Source: Alphaproteobacteria bacterium (lineage in GTDB: Bacteria > Pseudomonadota > Alphaproteobacteria > Micavibrionales > CSBR16-224). Taken from it: a stretch of DNA of 19,922 bases. Each line of letters opens with the position of its first letter. The stretch's first letter is position 1. A model generated the notes under the pieces. That model worked only from the letters and a program-made list of their open reading frames with translations. It searched no databases and had not been told where the DNA came from. A program made the position numbers and the translations under genes. Below are positions 7,399-15,723 of the stretch, one piece after another. Location of the stretch: NCBI GenBank assembly GCA_006226225.1, contig SBHI01000161.1, forward strand, positions 1-19,922, given 5' to 3'.

Positions 7399-7476
7399 CT
7401 TTCCCTGAACAGCAGCCGCGTAGACAGACGGCTTGCGCGCTTTCGGGGAAAGAGTGTGACTTGTGTTTTACACAAG
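7399..7476 (+). ncRNA. Structured leader region of smc, or a small RNA
   Basis: Two nested stems are visible: CTTTCCC (7399-7405) with GGGAAAG (7446-7452), and inside it AGCCG (7414-7418) with CGGCT (7429-7433). A separate hairpin follows, CTTGTG (7460-7465) with CACAAG (7471-7476) around TTTTA. None ends in a T run, so these are not simple terminators. The segment contains no convincing open reading frame with a ribosome site. I compared it mentally with SRP RNA and 6S RNA and saw no diagnostic motif. It may be a 5' untranslated regulatory element; that is inference. Confidence 0.3.
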
Positions 7477-7559
7477 GGTGCATATAGACGCGAACCGTAC
7501 GCAGAAGAGAACGGACAGCGCATCAGGCACAGCGCCTCGAAGACAACGAGGAAGTACGA

Positions 7560-10500
7560 ATGGTCGAATTTTCCAAACTGCGACTGCATGGTTTCAAATC
7601 CTTTGTCGATCCCACGGTTATGGAGATCGGCGCGGGTATGACCGGCATCGTCGGCCCCAATGGCTGCGGAAAATCCAACCTTGTTGAAGCCCTGCGCTGG
7701 GTGATGGGCGAAAGCTCCGCCAAACGCATGCGCGGTAAAGGCATGGAAGACGTCATCTTCAACGGCACCAAAAAACGCCCTGCCCGCAACACCGCCGAAG
7801 TATCCCTGTGGCTGAACAACGACAAACGTAAAGCCCCCGCCGAATTCAACGGCGAGGATGAAATCGAAATTATCCGCAAAATCGAACGCGATTCCGGCTC
7901 GGCTTTCCGCGTCAACGGCAAAAGCGCACGCGCACGCGATGTCCAGCTGCTTTTCGCTGATATTTCCATTGGTGCGAACTCTCCCGCTCTTGTCAGTCAG
8001 GGGCGTGTGGCCGATCTGATCAGTGCCAAACCGACACAGCGCCGCCTTGTGCTGGAGGAAGCCGCAGGCATTTCCGGCCTGCATGTCCGCCGCCACGAGG
8101 CCGAGCTGAAACTGCGTGCCGCCGAAAACAACCTGACCCGTGTCGAAGACGTTCTGGGAACGATGGACAGCCAGATGCAGGGCTTGAAAAAACAGGCGCG
8201 GCAGGCATCGCGCTACCGTAATCTCAGCGGCCATATTGAAAAAGCCGAAGCCTTGCTGCTGTATCTGCAATGGCAAAAATCCGACACCGCCGTCACCCGC
8301 GCCGAGGAAGCTTTCAATCTGGCCGAATCCGCCGTGCGCGAACATACGCTGGCGGTCACAAGACTGACAACGGAACATACGGAAAAAAGCACGATTCTGC
8401 CTGCCTTGCGCAAGGATGAGGCCGAATCCGCAGCCGCCCTGCAGCACCTGAAACTGTCGCACGGCATGTTGGAAAAAGAGGCACAACAGCTGCACGACAC
8501 CTTGACGCAAAATGCCGCCACGCTGGCACAAATCGAATCCGATATCGGTCATGAAGGCGAAAGCCATACCGAAACCGAAACCCGCATCCGCGAGATTTCC
8601 GCCGAAATCGAAAAACTGAAGTCACAGGATGGCGGTGAAAGCGGTGAAGAGCTGGCACAAAATCTTGCCATGATCCAGCAATTGCAGGACAGTGTCACCG
8701 TGCTTGAAAAAGAGCAGGAAGACCTTTCTGCATTACTGGCAGAAAGCGCCGCAGAGAAAATGCGCCGCACGCAAGAGGTGGAAAATTACCAAAACCGCAA
8801 ACAGCGCCTATCGGACAAGCTGGAAACATTAAAGGCCGAAAAAGCCGCACTGGAGGAAAACCTCCCCGTCGATAACAGCGAAGACATTGCCACCAAAGGT
8901 GAGGAAAAAGAACAGCAAATCAATGAAATACAATCCGGCATTGAAAAACTGGATAAAAAGCGCATTGCGCTGGATGATGTTGTCGAAGCCGCTTTGGGCG
9001 ACGTCTCCGAAGCGCAAAAACAATATACCCGCCTGAATACCGAAATCGACACGCTGGAAAATATCCTGCAACAGCATGATGTCGCGGAAGATGCCGATCC
9101 GGTCTTAAGCAAAATTGATGTCGATACCGGCTTTGAAAAAGCACTAGCCGTCGCACTGGGCGGCGATGCCGATGCGCCCGAAGACGGCGGCGCGCCCGTT
9201 TATTGGACATCCCTGCCGCAATATAAAGAGATTGCACCGCTGCCCAAAACCGTCAAACCGCTTGCCGATGTTGTCCGTGCACCGAAAACGCTGGCACGCC
9301 GCCTTGCCTTTATCGGCGTTGTTGACAGCGATGCGGAAGCGGAAAAAATCATCGCCGATCTGCTGCCGGGTCAATGTCTGGTCAGCCGTGAAGGCAGTGC
9401 ATGGCGCTGGGACGGGCTGGTGATCACCAAGGAAGCTCCGAATGCCTCCGCGATGCGGCTTGAACAGAAAAACCGCCTGTCAGAATGCCGCGCCACACTG
9501 GATGCCAGCACCGCACAGCTTGAGAAGGCGGAAACCAGCCTGAAACAGGCACGCGAAAAACGCGAAGAACTGGCAGAACAGCTGGCCGCGCAGCGCCGCT
9601 TACTGCGCGAAGCGGAACAGGAGCTACATCAGCTGCGCCGTGACCATACGGCAGAGGTCAACCGCAATGCGGAAACCCGTTCGCGCCTGCAATCCATGCA
9701 GCAAAATATTAGCGAGACCGAAGAAGAACACACGGCGGTTACAGATGCCCTTTCCCAAGCCGAAAAACAGCAGCAGGATATCAAGGATGACGGAAAAGCC
9801 GAAGAACGCCTGCTGCATCTGAAAGGCCAGCTGACGCAAAAACGTCAGGATTTGGCGGAACGGCAATCCGTTTATGACCGCCTGCTTGGCGCCGCCGAAA
9901 GCCGCACCCAGCGCCTTGCCGCGATGGAAAGCGATCTGTCCGGCTGGCAGAAACGCCGTGAACGCATGGCGGAGCGCCGCGAAGATCTTGAGCAGCGGAA
10001 AGAACAGGCGCTGACGCAACAGCAGGAACTGGCCTCCCGCCCCGATACGATGAAAGACGACCTGCAAAAACTGCTGACGCAAATTGCAGAGGCGGAAACG
10101 CGCCGCAACAAAGCCGCCGATCTGCTGGCGGAAGCGGAAAGCACAACGCAGGATTTACAGCGTCGCCTGAAAGAAGCGGAAAACGCACAGGCCGATGCCC
10201 GCGAAAATCGCGCCCATGCCACCGCCGCCGTCAAAACGGCACAGCACACGCGCGACAGCATCAACCAGCAGATTGACGAAAAATTCTCCTGCACTGTCAA
10301 CGGGTTGCCGGAAAAGGCTGAAATTAAAGTTGAAGGTGAAGACGCTGATAATCTGCCGGATGTCGATACCGTTCATGCCAAGCTGGAACGCCTGCTGCGC
10401 GAACGCGAAAATATGGGCCCCGTCAATCTGCGCGCCGAAATGGAATCGGAAGAGCTGGCACAGCAGATGGAAACCATGACGCGTGAAAAAGATGATCTGA

Positions 10501-11042
10501 TCGCTGCCATCACCCGTCTGCGTCAGGGCATTAGCAAACTGAACCGTGAGGCACGCGCACGCCTGCTGGAAGCGTTCGAAGTTGTGAATGAACATTTCTC
10601 CGACCTGTTTACGCGCCTGTTCGGCGGCGGTACGGCACATTTGGAGATGACGGATGCCGAAGACCCGCTGGAAGCCGGTGTCGAAATCTTTGCACAGCCC
10701 CCGGGCAAAAAGATGCAAGTTTTATCGCTCTTCTCGGGCGGCGAGCAGACCCTGACCTCTATCGCACTGATTTTTGCGATGTTCCTGACCAACCCTGCGC
10801 CGATCTGCGTCCTTGACGAGATTGACGCACCGCTGGATGACAGCAATGTCGACCGCGTCTGCACACTGCTGGATGAAATTTCCGCCGCGACGGGTACGCG
10901 CTTTGTCGTCATCACCCACCACCGCATGACCATGGCGCGGATGCACCGTCTTTACGGCGTCACGATGAGCGAACAGGGCGTGTCCCAGCTTGTCTCCGTC
11001 GACCTTCAGCAACCCAGCCTGCTGGATAGCCTTGCCGCCTAA
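7560..11042 (+). CDS. smc: Chromosome segregation ATPase SMC
   Basis: SMC forms an ATP-driven ring with ScpA and ScpB that compacts and segregates the chromosome. At 1160 aa it is full length. The ATG at 7560 follows GAGGAAG by 4 bases. The N-terminal head has Walker A GPNGCGKS (residues 32-39). Two long coiled coils flank a hinge at about residues 513-635. That hinge is of the alphaproteobacterial kind (LVSREGSAWRWDGLVITKEA) and lacks the Gly-rich hinge motif of Firmicutes SMC. The C-terminal head has the ABC signature LFSGGEQ (SGG at 1059-1061) and Walker B ICVLDEIDAPLD (D1086, E1087), followed by an H-loop (VVITHHRMTM). Expression may come from the promoter at 7333, through a long leader. 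Codon use is uniform with its neighbours. Confidence 0.96.
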   Translation: MVEFSKLRLHGFKSFVDPTVMEIGAGMTGIVGPNGCGKSNLVEALRWVMGESSAKRMRGKGMEDVIFNGTKKRPARNTAEVSLWLNNDKRKAPAEFNGEDEIEIIRKIERDSGSAFRVNGKSARARDVQLLFADISIGANSPALVSQGRVADLISAKPTQRRLVLEEAAGISGLHVRRHEAELKLRAAENNLTRVEDVLGTMDSQMQGLKKQARQASRYRNLSGHIEKAEALLLYLQWQKSDTAVTRAEEAFNLAESAVREHTLAVTRLTTEHTEKSTILPALRKDEAESAAALQHLKLSHGMLEKEAQQLHDTLTQNAATLAQIESDIGHEGESHTETETRIREISAEIEKLKSQDGGESGEELAQNLAMIQQLQDSVTVLEKEQEDLSALLAESAAEKMRRTQEVENYQNRKQRLSDKLETLKAEKAALEENLPVDNSEDIATKGEEKEQQINEIQSGIEKLDKKRIALDDVVEAALGDVSEAQKQYTRLNTEIDTLENILQQHDVAEDADPVLSKIDVDTGFEKALAVALGGDADAPEDGGAPVYWTSLPQYKEIAPLPKTVKPLADVVRAPKTLARRLAFIGVVDSDAEAEKIIADLLPGQCLVSREGSAWRWDGLVITKEAPNASAMRLEQKNRLSECRATLDASTAQLEKAETSLKQAREKREELAEQLAAQRRLLREAEQELHQLRRDHTAEVNRNAETRSRLQSMQQNISETEEEHTAVTDALSQAEKQQQDIKDDGKAEERLLHLKGQLTQKRQDLAERQSVYDRLLGAAESRTQRLAAMESDLSGWQKRRERMAERREDLEQRKEQALTQQQELASRPDTMKDDLQKLLTQIAEAETRRNKAADLLAEAESTTQDLQRRLKEAENAQADARENRAHATAAVKTAQHTRDSINQQIDEKFSCTVNGLPEKAEIKVEGEDADNLPDVDTVHAKLERLLRERENMGPVNLRAEMESEELAQQMETMTREKDDLIAAITRLRQGISKLNREARARLLEAFEVVNEHFSDLFTRLFGGGTAHLEMTDAEDPLEAGVEIFAQPPGKKMQVLSLFSGGEQTLTSIALIFAMFLTNPAPICVLDEIDAPLDDSNVDRVCTLLDEISAATGTRFVVITHHRMTMARMHRLYGVTMSEQGVSQLVSVDLQQPSLLDSLAA

Positions 11043-11065
11043 GTTTTTCACGGATACCGGAAACA

Positions 11066-12235
11066 ATGACAACCGCAAAAAAATCCCCCCTCGGACGCAG
11101 CAGAGTTTACAATCTTGTGCTGGTCATCACAGCGCTTTCCTTTATTTTCTGGGGCTGTGTCATTGTTCTATTTCCCTTTATTCCCGCCCTGCTCTGGGGC
11201 GTCATCCTGTGCCTGACGACATGGCCCGCCTATGAATGGCTGCGTGAAAAACTGAATAACCGCCCGACATTGTCAGCTTCTCTGATGACGACATTACTGG
11301 CCTTATGCTTTATCGCGCCGGTTCTGTTTCTTATCAACAGCCTCGCCGACCATTTCGCCGGCGCAAAAGGGCTGGTCATCAAAGTCATTGAAAAAAGCGC
11401 CGGCGACCCGCCTGCATGGATTGCGGATCTACCCGGTGTTGGCTCTCAGCTTGCCAGCATGTGGACGGAACATCTCGGCAGTCAGGACGCGCTTGTCCGT
11501 GCCATCCAGAAATATGCGGAGCCCGTTTCCAACACATTACTCGGCGCAGGTGCGAATGTCGGACGCGGCGCCCTGGATTTGCTGATCGGTATTCTGATTG
11601 CCTATTTCTTTTTCCGTCACGGTGAAGCCGTAGCAAAACAATTACGCGTACTGCTTGACCGTTTTATCGGTGAACGCGCCCAGCGCCTGCTGGATGTTTG
11701 CAAAAACACCATGATCGGCGTGGTTTACGGTATGCTTGGCACGGCCTTTGTACAAGGCACGCTGGTCGGCATCGGTTTTGTCATCGCGGGGATTCCCGGT
11801 GCGGCTTTCTGGGGGATGCTGGCCTTTTTTGCATCTTTCCTGCCGATGGGGCCTTCCATCATCTGGATTCCCGCCGCCATCTGGCTGTTTGTCGAAAGTC
11901 AGATCGGCATGGGACTGTTTTTGATCATCTGGGGCGTCATGGTCGGCTCGATCGATAATATCGTGCGCCCGTATTTCATCGGTTTCGGCATCGCCCTGCC
12001 TTTCCTGTTGGTATTGCTGGGCGTTTTCGGCGGCATCGCGGCCTTTGGCTTCATCGGCATGTTTATCGGGCCGACCCTGCTGGCGATCGCCTATTCGCTG
12101 ATTTCAGAATGGAGCAGCAGCGATACACCAATTATTAGTGCCGCTGAAAAAACCGCTCCGCCCAAGAAAACAGCCGCGAAGAAAAAAACGCCTGCAAAAA
12201 AGAAAACCGTTAAAAAGAAACCCGCCAAGGCCTAA
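11066..12235 (+). CDS. AI-2E family (PerM-like) membrane protein with a lysine-rich tail
   Basis: This belongs to the AI-2E exporter / PerM (UPF0118) family of polytopic inner-membrane proteins. Members have been linked to export of autoinducer-2 or to cation exchange, and the substrate cannot be told here. About seven to eight membrane segments are visible: an N-terminal pair (about 17-55), one near 70-95, a soluble stretch to about 165, then the characteristic cluster including RGALDLLIGILIAYFFFRHGE, GIGFVIAGIPGAAFWGMLAFFASFLPMGPSIIW and IDNIVRPYFIGFGIALPFLLVLLGVFGGIAAFGFIGMFIGP-type C-terminal sequence. The last 25 residues or so are Lys/Ala/Pro/Thr repeats resembling histone H1 tails, unusual for the family. 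It begins 23 bases after the smc stop and is probably cotranscribed. Its stop overlaps that of the convergent kinase gene. Confidence 0.88.
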   Translation: MTTAKKSPLGRSRVYNLVLVITALSFIFWGCVIVLFPFIPALLWGVILCLTTWPAYEWLREKLNNRPTLSASLMTTLLALCFIAPVLFLINSLADHFAGAKGLVIKVIEKSAGDPPAWIADLPGVGSQLASMWTEHLGSQDALVRAIQKYAEPVSNTLLGAGANVGRGALDLLIGILIAYFFFRHGEAVAKQLRVLLDRFIGERAQRLLDVCKNTMIGVVYGMLGTAFVQGTLVGIGFVIAGIPGAAFWGMLAFFASFLPMGPSIIWIPAAIWLFVESQIGMGLFLIIWGVMVGSIDNIVRPYFIGFGIALPFLLVLLGVFGGIAAFGFIGMFIGPTLLAIAYSLISEWSSSDTPIISAAEKTAPPKKTAAKKKTPAKKKTVKKKPAKA

Positions 12236-13743
12236 AGCGGGTCTTGCACGCTCCGCTCACGCGGGAAGTCCAGAGACACGCAAGTCCCTTCCCCTTCTTT
12301 TGAGACCAGATGCAAATGTCCGCCATGCAGCTCGACCATGGTTTTGGCCAGCGGTAGGCCCAGCCCTGTTCCCTGCCCTTTGGAATGCAGCGGGTCATGT
12401 GCTTGCCCGAACGGCTCCAGTACGGTCTGGATTTTATTGGCGGGAATGCCGCAGCCCTCATCTTCCACCGACAGACGCATATAGCCTTCCGGCGACATAA
12501 AGGCACGGGCGCGCACATGTTTGCCTTTCGGCGTGAATTTAATGGCGTTGGAGACAAGATTGATCAGAATTTGGCGTAACAGCCGCTGATCAGCGCGGAT
12601 CGGCGGCACATCGTCTTCAATATCGAAGCTCAACACCACACCGGTATCAGCGGCGCGTTCATTCATAATAATCGCCACAGACTGGAAGACATCACCGATA
12701 TTGACCTCACGCTCAATCAGCTCCACCTTGCCCGATTCAATTTTCGCCATATCCAGAACGTCATTGATAATATCCAGCAAATGCCGCGCACTGAAATGGA
12801 TATCGCCCATATATTCGGTATATTTGTCGTTATTAATCGGACCGAAGGTCTCATTCATAATCAGCTCGGAAAAGCCGATAATCGCATTCAGCGGCGTGCG
12901 CAGCTCGTGACTCATATTGGCCAGAAAGGCCGATTTGGCGCGGTTGGCAATATCAGCCTGATCTTTGGCCTGCTGCAGATTGCGGATCATATTTTTGCGC
13001 TCGGTAATATCGCGAATGGTGGAAACCATATAGCGCCGCTTCTGGCTCAGTTCGATCAGAACGGTGGACAGCAAAATATCGGCCAACCGCCCGTCTTTGC
13101 GGATCAGCTCGATTTCCCGCGATCCGCTGCGCCCCTTCTGGATAAAGGCTGCATGCAGCTTACGTGACAGCGGCCTGTCCTCCGGCGGCACCAGAATCGT
13201 GAAATCCTTACCGAGAAGATCATCCCGATCCCAGCCAAATTCTTCGATAAAGGCGTCATTGACGCGCACAATCTGCCCGTCCTCATCCGTCACCACAATA
13301 CCAAGACCGCTGGCATCAAACAGTGATGTCAAAAGCAGAATCGCATCATCCCGCTCCTGTTCCAGCTGGGTTTGGTCGCCGGCATCGGGACGCGCAACAA
13401 TGTTGATATAACGCATTTCACCTTCGCCGTGCAAAATCGGGCTCAGTAAAAAGGACTGCACGCGCAGCCCGCCCGGAAAATGTGGCAAAGCGTTGATAAC
13501 GACAGGTTTTTTTGTACGGATGCAGGTGCGGCAGGACTGTTCCAGATGTTCTGCCATTTCACCGGGAAAAAGCTCGGCAAAGCTTTTATCCACCAGCTCC
13601 GCCACTGGCTTGCCGAAATACTCCGCCGCCATCGGATTTGCATCGGCAAATACGAGCTGATTGTCCTCTTTCAGCTCGACCAGCACACGTGCCAGCGGCG
13701 ACTGATGAAAGACGTCTTCGTAACGGATTTCCTTATGCGGCAT
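12232..13743 (-). CDS. Cytoplasmic PAS-PAS sensor histidine kinase
   Basis: A soluble two-component sensor kinase of 503 aa with no membrane segment. Order: PAS 1 (about 7-118, containing a CRTC pair at C71 and C74), PAS 2 (about 135-247, ending with the RDITERK linker typical of PAS-PAC), a dimerisation and phosphoacceptor domain with H279 in NMSHELRTPLNAIIGFSELI, and an ATPase domain. The last has an N-box (ILINLVSNAIKFTPKG, N399), G1 (DEGCGIP, 428-434), an F-box (LEPFGQAHD) and G2 (GQGTGLGLPLA, 456-466). The ATG at 13743 is preferred, with GGTGGAG just upstream; a GTG 9 bases earlier has no ribosome site. No response regulator is adjacent, so it is an orphan kinase. The HisKA type resembles the PleC/DivJ-like kinases common in Alphaproteobacteria. 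The ligand is unknown. Confidence 0.92.
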   Translation of the reverse strand: MPHKEIRYEDVFHQSPLARVLVELKEDNQLVFADANPMAAEYFGKPVAELVDKSFAELFPGEMAEHLEQSCRTCIRTKKPVVINALPHFPGGLRVQSFLLSPILHGEGEMRYINIVARPDAGDQTQLEQERDDAILLLTSLFDASGLGIVVTDEDGQIVRVNDAFIEEFGWDRDDLLGKDFTILVPPEDRPLSRKLHAAFIQKGRSGSREIELIRKDGRLADILLSTVLIELSQKRRYMVSTIRDITERKNMIRNLQQAKDQADIANRAKSAFLANMSHELRTPLNAIIGFSELIMNETFGPINNDKYTEYMGDIHFSARHLLDIINDVLDMAKIESGKVELIEREVNIGDVFQSVAIIMNERAADTGVVLSFDIEDDVPPIRADQRLLRQILINLVSNAIKFTPKGKHVRARAFMSPEGYMRLSVEDEGCGIPANKIQTVLEPFGQAHDPLHSKGQGTGLGLPLAKTMVELHGGHLHLVSKEGEGTCVSLDFPRERSVQDPL

Positions 13744-13926
13744 GAACTCCACCGGCTACAGCTTTGAAACATCATTCTTTTCAGGATCGTTGACACGGTC
13801 CTGTTTTACCAAGCATAAGGCAAATACGTTAAGAACAGATTACTATCCCGTTTTCTGCGCTTTCCAGATAATTTTTTCTTTCCTTTTCCGACCGATTTCT
13901 ATAGCATAATTCCACGAAATAACATA

Positions 13927-13967
13927 ATATAGTGCGAATATTACATATTGCACATATTGCACTATAT
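13927..13967. promoter_or_regulatory. Operator-like inverted repeat with tandem repeats upstream of the alpha-glucosidase gene
   Basis: ATATAGTGC (13927-13935) is the exact inverted complement of GCACTATAT (13959-13967). Allowing one extra G, the arms extend to about 14 bases (13927-13941 and 13954-13967). Between and overlapping them is a perfect tandem repeat of ACATATTGC (13943-13951 and 13952-13960). The site lies 37 bases before the ATG at 14005 and about 185 bases from the kinase start. It is probably a regulator binding site for the glucosidase-lpxR unit; the regulator is not identified. No confident -35/-10 pair was found beside it. Confidence 0.5.
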
Positions 13968-14004
13968 GACATTCTACGGATAGTTATCGAACGGAGAGAG
14001 CAAG

Positions 14005-15723
14005 ATGACTGAACATAGACCGTCAGAGGTTATCTATCAGGTATACCCGTCCAGTTTCGCCGATTCAGACGGCGACGGCCTCGGTGACCTGAAAGGCATT
14101 CTGGACAAGCTGGATTATATCGACACGCTGGGCGTGGATGCCGTCTGGATCAGCCCTGTTTTCCTGACCCCGAAGGAGCCGGACGGCGACGGCGGCTATG
14201 CCATTACCGATTACCGCGAGATTGATCCGAAATACGGCACAGTCGATGATTTCAAGGCCATTTTGGACAAAGCGCATGAACTTGGCCTGCGCGTTTATAC
14301 CGATTTCGTCCTGGCACATACCGCCAATGACCATGACTGGTTCGAAAAAAGCCGCAACCGCGAAGAACCCTATGAAGATTACTATGTCTGGCATGACGGC
14401 CATAAAGACGAGCACGGCAACCGCCAGCCCCCGAATAACTGGAAATCGGTTTTCGGCGGCCCGGCATGGAACTGGGATGACAAACGCGAGCAATGGTATC
14501 TGCACCACTTCCTGGCCAGCCAGCCTGCCCTGAACAACAATATCGAAAAAGTACAGGATGCCGTTCTGGATGAAATGCGTTTCTGGCTGGATATGGGCGT
14601 TGACGGCTTTCGCCTTGATGCAATGCCTTTTGCCAATCATGATCCCGATCTGCGCAATAACCCGTGGCGCGACGGGCAATGGCCGCGCGATTCCGAACAT
14701 TGGGAAGAACAGTATTTCCAGCACAGCATCTGTCAGGATTCCACCGTGCATTTCATTGCCCGCATCCGCGAGATGATGGACAGCTATAAGGACAAGAAAA
14801 CCACATTGGGCGAAGCGATTTCCGGCCCTGACGGCGGCGGCGATTCCGTACCGGTTGCGGCCTCCTATGTCGATGCCGAAAAAGGTCTGGATATGTGCTA
14901 TACCAATGCGCTGATGAGTATCTGGGAATATCCCGATGCCGCCCGTGTTGCCGGTATGGTGAAACATCTGGAGCATCACTTCCCCGAAGGCGGCAACTGC
15001 AACTCCGCCAGCAACCATGACATTCCGCGCTCCGCTTCCCGTATGACAAAACACGTTGCGGACGAGAACAAGGATAAAGCTGTTCGGCAGCTGATGGATC
15101 TTTTTATCTCGCTTCCCGGCAGTTTCTGCATGTACCAAGGCGAAGAACTCGGCCTGCCCGCAGCGCGCATCCCCGAAGATATCCCGCTGGACAAACTGCA
15201 AGACCCCGTTGCCCACACAAAAGGCTTGGAGCACAGCCGTGACGGCGCCCGCACCCCCTTCCCCTGGGACAGCAGCAAAAAGAATCTCGGCTTCAGCGAG
15301 TCTGATGCGCCTTATCTGCCCACACCGGAATCTCATAAAAACCGCGCGGTTGACCTGCAGGAAAAAGACCCGAATTCCATGCTGAATTTCACCCGCGACC
15401 GTCTGAAATGGCGCAAAGCGCAGCCCGCCCTGCAAAAAGGCAAAACGAGCGTGGTTGATAACATCCCCGCACCGCTGCTGGGTTTCGTGCGTGAAAGCAA
15501 AGAACAAAGCATTCTGTGCCTGTTTAATATGAGCAGCGCACAGCAAAGCATCAAGCTCTCCGACTATTTCAACGAGAAACAGTGCAAATCCATGAATATT
15601 AAAAAGGATGAAACTGTCACGCTGGAGGCTTACGGTTCCGCCTTTTACGGCGACAAACCCGTTGCGGTCAATGTAAATACCAAAACCGGACAAAAGAAAA
15701 AGGCACCGAAAACGGGGACATGA
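14005..15723 (+). CDS. GH13 alpha-glucosidase (subfamily 23-like)
   Basis: A cytoplasmic glycoside hydrolase family 13 enzyme (572 aa, no signal peptide), expected to cleave or transfer terminal alpha-linked glucose from maltose-like or other short alpha-glucosides. The start at 14005 has GGAGAGAG upstream. Domain A (TIM barrel) opens with VIYQVYPSSFADSDGDGLGDL, including an aspartate-rich metal loop (D20, D22, D24, D28). Conserved region I is D100-FVLAH105; region II is GFRLD205 (nucleophile); region III is TTLGE270 (acid/base); region IV is SNHD339 (transition-state stabiliser). Their positions agree with known GH13_23 alpha-glucosidases. The Asn normally before the region I His is Ala104 here. 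The C-terminal beta domain ends in a lysine-rich tail. Its TGA overlaps the next gene's ATG, so the two are coupled. Confidence 0.93.
   Translation: MTEHRPSEVIYQVYPSSFADSDGDGLGDLKGILDKLDYIDTLGVDAVWISPVFLTPKEPDGDGGYAITDYREIDPKYGTVDDFKAILDKAHELGLRVYTDFVLAHTANDHDWFEKSRNREEPYEDYYVWHDGHKDEHGNRQPPNNWKSVFGGPAWNWDDKREQWYLHHFLASQPALNNNIEKVQDAVLDEMRFWLDMGVDGFRLDAMPFANHDPDLRNNPWRDGQWPRDSEHWEEQYFQHSICQDSTVHFIARIREMMDSYKDKKTTLGEAISGPDGGGDSVPVAASYVDAEKGLDMCYTNALMSIWEYPDAARVAGMVKHLEHHFPEGGNCNSASNHDIPRSASRMTKHVADENKDKAVRQLMDLFISLPGSFCMYQGEELGLPAARIPEDIPLDKLQDPVAHTKGLEHSRDGARTPFPWDSSKKNLGFSESDAPYLPTPESHKNRAVDLQEKDPNSMLNFTRDRLKWRKAQPALQKGKTSVVDNIPAPLLGFVRESKEQSILCLFNMSSAQQSIKLSDYFNEKQCKSMNIKKDETVTLEAYGSAFYGDKPVAVNVNTKTGQKKKAPKTGT

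Noticed and set aside
7460..7476. CTTGTG-TTTTA-CACAAG hairpin as a terminator of the DsbA-like gene
   Set aside because: No T run follows and it lies 130 bases past the stop, downstream of a promoter for smc. It was kept only as leader structure.
7362..7559. SRP RNA (ffs) or 6S RNA in the smc leader
   Set aside because: The conserved GGAAG tetraloop region of SRP RNA and the long open-complex mimic of 6S RNA are not visible.
7371..8567. 398-codon frame antisense to the smc leader and 5' end of smc
   Set aside because: It lies opposite the conserved SMC head and coiled coil and has no start signal or recognisable product.
13790..13819. TTGACA followed by CATAAG as a promoter for the alpha-glucosidase gene
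   Set aside because: The spacer is 18 bases and the site would give a leader of about 175 bases running through the operator-like dyad. It is possible, but not supported enough to list.
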